From a virus, in the IMG/VR virus record IMGVR_UViG_3300038701_002472, positions 1-42,395 of that record: a DNA stretch of 42,395 nucleotides; one strand, written 5' to 3'. The position numbers and the translations under genes are program-made. Below, piece after piece: positions 37,334-42,395 of this stretch (positions within the stretch are counted from its first letter, which is position 1; every line of letters starts with the position of its first letter). A model generated the notes under the pieces. The model made no database searches and had not been told where the DNA came from. It was given only the letters and a program-made list of their open reading frames with translations.

Positions 37334-37975
37334 ATGGCGCGGAAGAGTTTGAAGGGTGATGGGGGGGCGGCGCCCGGGGGGGCCGCGGCTGGGGGGTCCG
37401 CGCCCGCTGAAGCGGGGCGGCCGGGGGTGGAGCCGGTGTTGGAGTGGTGGCCGGCGGAGAAGCTGGTGGGTAATCCTTTGAATTGGCGGAGCCATTCGGC
37501 GAAGCAGCGGGCGGCGCTGGATGGTGTGATGGACAAGGTGGGTTGGGCGGGTGCGGTAATCGTGAACCGGCGGACGGGTCACGTGATCGATGGGCATCTG
37601 CGGATGGAGCGGGCGGTGGAGCTCGAGGAGGAGCGGGTGCCGGTGCTGGTGTTTGATCTGCCGGAGGATAAGGAGCATCTGGCGCTGGCGACGCATGATG
37701 CGCTGGCGCGGTGGGCGGATGGTGATCAGCCGCAGTATGACGAGCTCCGGTCAGAGGTGGCGGGGGCGTTTGACGACCTGGGCGATGATGTGTCGTCGGT
37801 GATGCGTGAGGTGGCGGCGGAGCTGGCGGGTGAGGAGGCGAAGCGGGAGCGGGCGGCGAAGCATGAGGTGGAGGGGTATTGGGTCAAGGTGGAGTGTGGG
37901 TCGGTGAAGGAGCAGAAGCGGTTGTATGAGCTGATGCAGGAGGAGGGCCGGCCGTGTCGGGTGCTGACGTTGTAG
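37334..37975 (+). CDS. ParB/Srx-domain protein 2
   Basis: 213 aa, ATG with GGGAG upstream. Paralogue of the preceding gene: element copy 34 (SAPAEAGRPG) again joins an N-terminal low-complexity tail to EPVLEWWPAEKLVGNPLNWRSHSAKQRAALDGVMDKVGWAGAVIVNRRTGHVIDGHLRMERAV...VPVLVFDLPEDKEHLALATHDALARWA. The C-terminal domain (VEGYWVKVECGSVKEQKRLYELMQEEGRPCRVLTL) is similar in place to that of paralogue 1. Overlaps the next gene by 22 nt. Confidence 0.8.
   Translation: MARKSLKGDGGAAPGGAAAGGSAPAEAGRPGVEPVLEWWPAEKLVGNPLNWRSHSAKQRAALDGVMDKVGWAGAVIVNRRTGHVIDGHLRMERAVELEEERVPVLVFDLPEDKEHLALATHDALARWADGDQPQYDELRSEVAGAFDDLGDDVSSVMREVAAELAGEEAKRERAAKHEVEGYWVKVECGSVKEQKRLYELMQEEGRPCRVLTL
37398..37422 (+). repeat. 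Dispersed palindromic element, copy 34
   Basis: In frame between N-terminal tail and ParB domain (SAPAEAGRPG). Confidence 0.93.
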
Positions 37976-38223
37976 ATCCTCGGGTGCTGGCGGTGGCGAC
38001 GGCGGATCCTGGGCGGATTAAGTCGGTGCGGGTCGCGGACGGGACGGTGTTTGAGTGGGAGGGCGGTGAATATGCGCGGGTGACAGAGCAGTGGATGCGG
38101 ACGGTGATGCATAGCGGGGTGTTGCCTTGGGTGTTTATGTCGTGCGGGCGGGTGGCGGGGGAGTTGATCGAGGGGGAGGGGCAGGTTTTTATTGTGAAGC
38201 GGGTGGGGGAGCGGGGGTTGTAG
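37954..38223 (+). CDS. Small hypothetical protein
   Basis: 89 aa, GTG start inside the preceding gene. VLAVATADPGRIKSVRVADGTVFEWEGGEYARVTEQWMRTVMHSGVLPWVFMSCGRVAGELIEGEGQVFIVKR, a compact beta-rich protein. No family recognised; it accompanies the ParB and ABC-GNAT genes. Confidence 0.58.
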   Translation: MSGADVVDPRVLAVATADPGRIKSVRVADGTVFEWEGGEYARVTEQWMRTVMHSGVLPWVFMSCGRVAGELIEGEGQVFIVKRVGERGL

Positions 38224-38239
38224 GGTTTGATTGATGGAT

Positions 38240-38264
38240 CCGCGCCCGCTGAAGCGGGGCGGCC
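38240..38264 (+). repeat. Dispersed palindromic element, copy 35
   Basis: Intergenic, 14 nt before the ABC-GNAT start codon; the ribosome site GCGGAG directly follows it. Confidence 0.92.
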
Positions 38265-38278
38265 GAGCGGAGTTGAAT

Positions 38279-39454
38279 ATGCCGAAGGTTGATGTGGTGA
38301 ATGAGGTGCCGATCGCGAGGAGCTTTCGGGTGGACCAGGCGGCGGGGATGTTTGATGTGTCGCTGGAGGATAAGTCGCGGGTGCGGATCCGCGGGGAGGT
38401 GCCGGGGGTTGATGAGGATTGGACGCTGGGGGCGATCATCGGGCCGAGCGGGAGCGGGAAGGGGACGGTGGCCCGGACGGTGTACGGGGCGGACTTCTTG
38501 GAGCAGTTGCCCGAGCGGTCGAGTCCGTTTGATTGGGATCGTGACGCGGCGATCGTGGATGGGTTTGGGGATGATGCGGATCTGCGGCAGGTGACGGCGC
38601 TGCTGGGGTCGGTGGGGTTGGCGAGCCCGCCGGCGTGGGTGCGGCCTTATCGGGTGTTGAGTACGGGGCAGCGGTTCCGGGCGGATCTGGCGCGGGCGCT
38701 GATGCTGGACCGGGAGCTGGTGGTGTTCGATGAGTTTGGCGGGACGGTGAGCGAGGATGTGGCGAACGTCTGTGCGGCGACGGTGGCGAAGTCGGTACGG
38801 AAGGGGCGGGGGAAGGTGAAGCGGTTTGTGGCGGTTGGGGCGCGTGATAATTTCGTGGATTGGCTGGATCCTGAATGGGTGCTGGATATGCGCACGGAAC
38901 CGGGTCGATTGACCTGGCGTGCAAGGGGGTCGGTTCGGCGGGGTAGAGGTGAGCGAGGGGGTTCTGCGCCCGGTAAACCGGGGCGGCCGGGTGGGGGGCG
39001 GCCGGGGATTGAGTTTGGGGTGTGGCGGGGGAGTCGGTCGGCTTGGCCGCTGTTTAGGGGTCACCACTATTTAAGCTCGCGGCTGAATAAGTCGGCGCGG
39101 GTGTATCTGGCGCGGGTTCGGCTGCCTGGGCGAGAGGATTGGGAGACGGTGGGGTTTTGTGCGACGCTGAATAATGCGGGGTTTAAGGGGTATCGGATGG
39201 TGCATCGGCTGGTGGTGTTGCCGGACTGGCAGGGGCTAGGGCTGGGGCCGCGGCTGCTGGATCGGGTGGCGGAGGTGGAGGCGGTGACGGGGCCGGTGAG
39301 TATTCGGACGAGTCACCCGGGGTTGATCGGGTACCTTGATCGGTCGGAGCGGTGGAGGTTCCATAGTCAATACGACGGGACCGCGCCGCAGCGGGGGTTT
39401 AAGAACGCGGGGAGCTTTGGGCGGGTGACGGCGGGGTTTATGTGGCGCGGGTGA
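38279..39454 (+). CDS. ABC-type ATPase fused to GNAT acetyltransferase
   Basis: 391 aa from ATG 38279 (GCGGAG 6 nt upstream). The N-terminal ATPase has Walker A GPSGSGKGT, signature LSTGQRFRADLARAL and Walker B LVVFDEF; the usual H-loop His is replaced (VGARDNF). Element copy 36 (SAPGKPGRPG) is exactly at the linker. The C-terminal domain has FRGHHYLSSRLN, VHRLVVLPDWQGLGLGPRLLDRV (GNAT motif A, Q-x-x-G-x-G) and a late GLIGYLDRSERWRF. This fusion is the COG2401-like 'ATPase fused to acetyltransferase' architecture. Possibly DNA or protein modification; no methyltransferase accompanies it. Confidence 0.85.
   Translation: MPKVDVVNEVPIARSFRVDQAAGMFDVSLEDKSRVRIRGEVPGVDEDWTLGAIIGPSGSGKGTVARTVYGADFLEQLPERSSPFDWDRDAAIVDGFGDDADLRQVTALLGSVGLASPPAWVRPYRVLSTGQRFRADLARALMLDRELVVFDEFGGTVSEDVANVCAATVAKSVRKGRGKVKRFVAVGARDNFVDWLDPEWVLDMRTEPGRLTWRARGSVRRGRGERGGSAPGKPGRPGGGRPGIEFGVWRGSRSAWPLFRGHHYLSSRLNKSARVYLARVRLPGREDWETVGFCATLNNAGFKGYRMVHRLVVLPDWQGLGLGPRLLDRVAEVEAVTGPVSIRTSHPGLIGYLDRSERWRFHSQYDGTAPQRGFKNAGSFGRVTAGFMWRG
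38964..38988 (+). repeat. Dispersed palindromic element, copy 36
   Basis: In frame between ATPase and GNAT domains (SAPGKPGRPG); stem CCCGGT/ACCGGG, loop AA, one C to T at the second base. Confidence 0.9.
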
Positions 39455-39562
39455 GCTGGCGGGCGGGTTGGGGATCTTGCTGCAAAATTCTTTCGGGGTC
39501 TGCAGGACGCTAGCAAGGATTCGGGGGACTTTTCCCAAAATTCCCGAAAAAACAAGGGTAAA

Positions 39563-39596
39563 GGTCTAGGCACTGCAAAACCCCGTGTTATTATAT
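39563..39596 (+). promoter_or_regulatory. Candidate promoter/operator region
   Basis: AT-rich TATTATAT (39589-39596) is a likely -10, but no good -35 is seen; instead GGTCTAGGCAC occupies 39563-39573, an 11-mer also present before the ParB-like gene. The upstream 39455-39560 part is unusually A/T-rich (TTTTCCCAAAATTCCCGAAAA), perhaps an operator. Confidence 0.5.
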
Positions 39597-39640
39597 GGGT
39601 GTTGAGTTTGAGAACGCAAAACTAACCCAAGGAGCTAGCC

Positions 39641-39844
39641 ATGACCACGACCCTGAACATTAACGAAACCGACCGCGCCGCTTTGATCGAGGACATTGTG
39701 ATGGGGGTGCTGGGATCGGACCTGATGGACGTTGAGGAGTCGTTTTTTCAGGAGGCGGAGGCGGCGGGTGAGGCGTTCGGCGTGACGTTTGAGGAGCTGT
39801 CGGCGGCCGGTATTTTGGTCGAGGCTTGGAAGCGGATCGGGTGA
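39641..39844 (+). CDS. Small acidic protein
   Basis: 67 aa; strong AAGGAG 6-7 nt upstream of ATG, right after the promoter-like region, so probably well expressed. TLNINETDRAALIEDIVMGVLGSDLMDVEESFFQEAEAAGEAFGVTFEELSAAGILVEAWKRIG is fully helical and acidic; it could mimic DNA or inhibit a host protein, but this is speculation. Confidence 0.65.
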   Translation: MTTTLNINETDRAALIEDIVMGVLGSDLMDVEESFFQEAEAAGEAFGVTFEELSAAGILVEAWKRIG

Positions 39845-39942
39845 GGCGTTTGCCCGATCGCGGCGAAAGCTGCGGGGCGGGCCTTTGATGCGGCAACGTC
39901 GTCGCGTCTGATTTTGGAACCCCTTTTGTAAAGGATTTAGAT

Positions 39943-40941
39943 ATGAGCCATGAGATTGATATGAGCAACGGGCGTGCAAACGTGATGGTCGCCGGCGAAG
40001 CGGCCTGGCATAAGCTGGGCGTGCGTGTGGATGAGGCTCCGACGTCGGATAAGGCGATGGAGCTGGCCGGGCTGGATTGGATGGTGGAGGAGTGGCCGAT
40101 GGTCGCTTATGACGCGGAGAAGGGCGAGCGGATCCATGCGGAGAATACGAAGGCCCTGGTGCGTGATGACACGAAGGCGATTCTGGGGATCCATTCGGAG
40201 CGGTACCAGCCGCTGCAGAATAAGGACGCTTTCCGGTTTATGGACGCGCTGGCGGATTCGGGCGAGGTGACGTATGAGACGGCGGGGAGCCTGAAGGGTG
40301 GGAAGGTGATCTGGATGCTGGCGAAGTTGCCGACGACGATCGAGGTGACCGAGCAGGACGTGACGAGCCCTTATGTGCTGTTGAGTAATTCGCACGACGG
40401 GACGCAGGCGATCCGGGTGTACCCGACTGCGATTCGGGTGGTGTGTAATAACACGCTGCGGCTGGCGGATTCGACGCGGGGTGAGGGTGCGGGTTTGAAC
40501 ATCATGCACCTGGGTCGGATCGATGAAAAGATTGCAGCGGCGCGGGACGCGCTGGGGCTGATGCGTCGGCAGTTTGAGGTGTATGGGGATCAGGCCCGGG
40601 CGTTGGCTGGGAAGTCGATGACCAAGGGTGCGGCGCGGGAGTATTTCGCGGATCTGCTGCCGTTGGACCGCGGGGCGAGTGAGCGGACGGCGAAGGGTGT
40701 GGAGCGGAAGCGGGCGCGGCTGATGGAGCTGTGGGCGGAGGAGCCTGCGAACACGCTGAAGGGGATCGAGGGGACGGCCTGGGCGGCGGTGAACGCGGTG
40801 ACGCAGTATGCGGATTATGACCTGCGGGTGACGGGTCAGACGGATGCGGCGAAGGCTGATAACCGGCTGCGGTCGATGTGGTTTGGTCAGGGCCATCGGC
40901 TGAAGGTGTCGGCGATGGATAAGGCGCTGGCGATGGTTTGA
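39943..40941 (+). CDS. DUF932 / phage-plasmid-like protein (TIGR03299 type)
   Basis: 332 aa, AAAGGA upstream of ATG. GEAAWHKLGVRVDEAPTSDKAMELAGLDWMVEEWPM..., SERYQPLQNKDAFRFMDALADSGEVTYETAGSLKGGKVIWMLAKLP, PYVLLSNSHDGTQAIRVYPTAIRVVCNNTLRLA are hallmark segments of the DUF932 family found in many phages and plasmids. Molecular role unknown. Its codon use is moderate and it is followed by a strong terminator, so it is a transcription unit with the preceding gene. Confidence 0.88.
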   Translation: MSHEIDMSNGRANVMVAGEAAWHKLGVRVDEAPTSDKAMELAGLDWMVEEWPMVAYDAEKGERIHAENTKALVRDDTKAILGIHSERYQPLQNKDAFRFMDALADSGEVTYETAGSLKGGKVIWMLAKLPTTIEVTEQDVTSPYVLLSNSHDGTQAIRVYPTAIRVVCNNTLRLADSTRGEGAGLNIMHLGRIDEKIAAARDALGLMRRQFEVYGDQARALAGKSMTKGAAREYFADLLPLDRGASERTAKGVERKRARLMELWAEEPANTLKGIEGTAWAAVNAVTQYADYDLRVTGQTDAAKADNRLRSMWFGQGHRLKVSAMDKALAMV

Positions 40942-40953
40942 TGCGATCAGGAT

Positions 40954-40987
40954 GCCGGGGCTGGCTTGACGGCCAGCCCCGGCTTTT
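40954..40987 (+). terminator. Rho-independent terminator after the DUF932 gene
   Basis: GCCGGGGCTGGC/GCCAGCCCCGGC, 12-bp perfect stem, loop TTGACG, TTTT tail. Confidence 0.88.
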
Positions 40988-41038
40988 GGATGCGGCGGTG
41001 TGTCGCGTCGGATTTTATCTTCAGCAGAGAGGATTGTG

Positions 41039-41296
41039 ATGCGGCATGTTAATGAGTTTGAGTATGAGCTGGTGAAGGGTGGTGTGGTGGTGCCGGTGCG
41101 GGTGGTGATTGATTATCGGGATGTGGGTGCGGCGATCGAGGTTGGGCGGAAGGCGCTGCTGGAGGTCGTGGGCGATAGTTGTTCGGTGTGTTTTAGTAAG
41201 CGGTTGGAGTGCGGTTCAGCCTATGGGCCGGACGTGCTGACGAAGCGCTATCCGTGTGATGAGCCGGCGTTTTTGGTGGGCGTGATTCCTGTTTAA
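41039..41296 (+). CDS. Small hypothetical protein with Cys pairs
   Basis: 85 aa from ATG 41039 (AGAGAGGA upstream). EFEYELVKGGVVVPVRVVIDYRDVGAAIEVGRKALLEVVGDSCSVCFSKRLECGSAYGPDVLTKRYPCDEPAFLVGVIPV: a beta-rich unit with a C-x-x-C cluster. No known family. Confidence 0.6.
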   Translation: MRHVNEFEYELVKGGVVVPVRVVIDYRDVGAAIEVGRKALLEVVGDSCSVCFSKRLECGSAYGPDVLTKRYPCDEPAFLVGVIPV

Positions 41297-41312
41297 TTGA
41301 AAGGTGAATGTG

Positions 41313-41669
41313 ATGGAAAACTATACGACGATCGAGAAGCGGTTTCGCAACATGGATCTGTATCAGTGGTCGAGCGGGCTGCGGATGCGGGGGTGTTTGC
41401 CTGGGCAGGGGCGGATCAAGGGGCGGGTGCATTTTGATCCGTTTGGGCATGATCTGGAGCGGGTGCCTTGCGGCCACGGGCAATTGATTCGGCAGGTGCG
41501 GAAGCTGACGGATGAGGTGTGGGTGGTTCATAAGCGTCAGGGCGGATTCTGGCGGGTGGATTATTACCTGGTGCCGAAGCTGGCGAAGCGGGATGCGGAG
41601 CGGGCGATGGTGCGGCGGGGGAGTAAGGCGGATCAGAAGGCGCTTGCGTTGAGTTTTGTAGCCGGTTAG
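41313..41669 (+). CDS. Basic hypothetical protein
   Basis: 118 aa from ATG 41313 (AAAGGTG upstream). TTIEKRFRNMDLYQWSSGLRMRGCLPGQGRIKGRVHFDPFGHDLERVPCGHGQLIRQVRKLTDEVWVVHKRQGGFWRVDYYLVPKLAKRDAERAMVRRGSKADQK: basic, possibly nucleic-acid-binding. No family recognised. Confidence 0.6.
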   Translation: MENYTTIEKRFRNMDLYQWSSGLRMRGCLPGQGRIKGRVHFDPFGHDLERVPCGHGQLIRQVRKLTDEVWVVHKRQGGFWRVDYYLVPKLAKRDAERAMVRRGSKADQKALALSFVAG

Positions 41670-41687
41670 TCTTGCGGGGCGAGGTGC

Positions 41688-41951
41688 ATGATGCCGAATC
41701 CTGAAGGTAGGCCGTTGACGTATGAGGGGGAGCCCCTGGGGCAAGGTATGCAGCTGCGCATGACGGCCCGGCAGAAGGCGAGGGCGGAGGCGATGGTGGT
41801 TCGGCTGCAGGAGTTGGAGGATGAGAAGGCCGAGCGTGAGGGGCGTGAGCCTCGGGTGATGAAGTTGGCGCACCTGATGAGGTATGCGGTGGAGTATTTG
41901 TCGGAGCAGGATGCGGGGTTTAAGCGTGCGGCGCGGAAGGCGGGCAAGTGA
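41688..41951 (+). CDS. Small helical protein
   Basis: 87 aa, GAGGTG upstream of ATG. ARQKARAEAMVVRLQELEDEKAEREGREPRVMKLAHLMRYAVEYLSEQ, with charged helices, suggests a ribbon-helix-helix-like or coiled-coil small regulator. Stop overlaps the next ATG. Confidence 0.58.
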   Translation: MMPNPEGRPLTYEGEPLGQGMQLRMTARQKARAEAMVVRLQELEDEKAEREGREPRVMKLAHLMRYAVEYLSEQDAGFKRAARKAGK

Positions 41952-42385
41952 TGGGCGAGGTGATGCGGGCGATCAGTGTGAAGCAGCCTTGGGCATGGGC
42001 GATCGTGCAGGGGCATAAGGTGTATGAGAATCGGACCTGGACCGTAGGGTATCGGGGGCCGCTGCTGATCCATGCGAGTCGGAAGCGTGTGGACGTGGGG
42101 CGGCGGATGCCTTGCGGTAGGCGGGTGCCTGGTGAGGAGGAGGCGATCGGCGGGGCCGTGGTGGGTGTGGTGGATCTTGTGGACGTGGTGGCGGCTGACC
42201 AGTTGAGGGGGCGGGGTGTCGCGGATGGATACGTGATCGGGCCGTGGTGCTGGGTGTTGGAGAATGCTCGGGCGTTCGATGAGCCGATAGTGATGAGCGG
42301 GAAGGTGAGCCTGTTCAATGTGGACGATGATCGGGTGCGTGAGGCAGTCGCGCGAGCGGGGCGGCGGGGGCTAAAGGTACTTTGA
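41951..42385 (+). CDS. ASCH-domain protein
   Basis: 144 aa from ATG 41951 (GTG 41948 open), AAGTGATG overlap. MRAISVKQPWAWAIVQGHKVYENRTWTVGYRGPLLIHASRKRV is the ASCH/PUA-like opening (AISVKQPWA..I..G.K..E.R.W...YRG.L.IHAS). GPWCWVLENARAFDEPIVMSGKVSLF continues the fold. ASCH domains bind RNA or modified nucleosides; some are N4-acetylcytidine hydrolases. The window ends 10 nt after the stop. Confidence 0.83.
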   Translation: MGEVMRAISVKQPWAWAIVQGHKVYENRTWTVGYRGPLLIHASRKRVDVGRRMPCGRRVPGEEEAIGGAVVGVVDLVDVVAADQLRGRGVADGYVIGPWCWVLENARAFDEPIVMSGKVSLFNVDDDRVREAVARAGRRGLKVL

Positions 42386-42395
42386 GGGGGGGAGA

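Noticed and set aside
4761-38988. CRISPR array
   Set aside because: The repeats are dispersed with spacing from about 100 bp to several kb and lie inside genes; no cas genes.
39380-39400. Extra copy of the palindromic element (ACCGCGCCGCAGCGGGGG)
   Set aside because: Lacks the central CCCGCT/AGCGGG stem; chance similarity in the GNAT domain.

Overview
The window reads as a nearly complete, possibly complete, temperate tailed-phage genome of about 42 kb with high GC. Order: packaging and head genes, tail genes, integration region, replication and regulation, a second block of surface, hydrolase and envelope genes, and a DNA-processing/modification-like block. All genes but one lie on the + strand, most joined by start/stop overlaps (ATGA, GTGA). 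The coding strand is very G-rich, so long antisense and out-of-frame ORFs are common and were ignored. The host is not determinable from the sequence; a high-GC Gram-negative bacterium is likely, and Planctomycetota is only a guess. No database search was possible.

Left arm (65-17252): small and large terminase (GpA type), gpW-like joining protein, lambda-B-like portal, a prohead protease/major capsid fusion, decoration protein, gpZ-like protein, tail terminator and tail tube candidates, a tail chaperone pair joined by a clear -1 frameshift site (A AAA AAG), tape measure, and distal tail/receptor genes. Siphophage morphology is inferred.

Middle (17249-20056): a minus-strand YqaE/Pmp3-like membrane protein, the exact 3' half of a tRNA-Ala(GGC) gene that looks like an attP core, terminators, a good sigma70-type promoter, a tyrosine integrase, a tRNA-like structure and a FlgM-like small protein. 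A tRNA half with no host partner, sitting in the middle of the phage genes next to int, suggests a free or circularised phage sequence rather than an integrated prophage.

Right arm (20295-42385): small zinc-binding and HTH proteins; a replication initiator gene with four internal iterons and an adjacent A-rich stretch (lambda-like origin); a Pol-beta-type nucleotidyltransferase; a ParB-like protein; an XRE regulator; a RuvC-like resolvase; an alpha/beta hydrolase; membrane and lipoprotein genes; an SGNH-like esterase; two ParB/Srx-domain proteins followed by an ABC ATPase-GNAT fusion; a DUF932 protein; and an ASCH-domain protein.

The most unusual property is a short palindromic element of about 25 bp present in 36 copies by my reading, all in the same orientation. 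Eleven copies are intergenic, 23 are read in frame inside proteins (22 as [S/T/A/P]-AP-x-x-x-G/E-RP, typically SAPAEAGRPG; one as PRPLKRGGQ) and two supply the stop codon of a gene. Stem bases co-vary (CCCGCT/AGCGGG versus CCCGGT/ACCGGG), so the hairpin itself seems conserved. This resembles the concept of Rickettsia palindromic elements but is shorter and is, as far as I can tell, an uncharacterised element.
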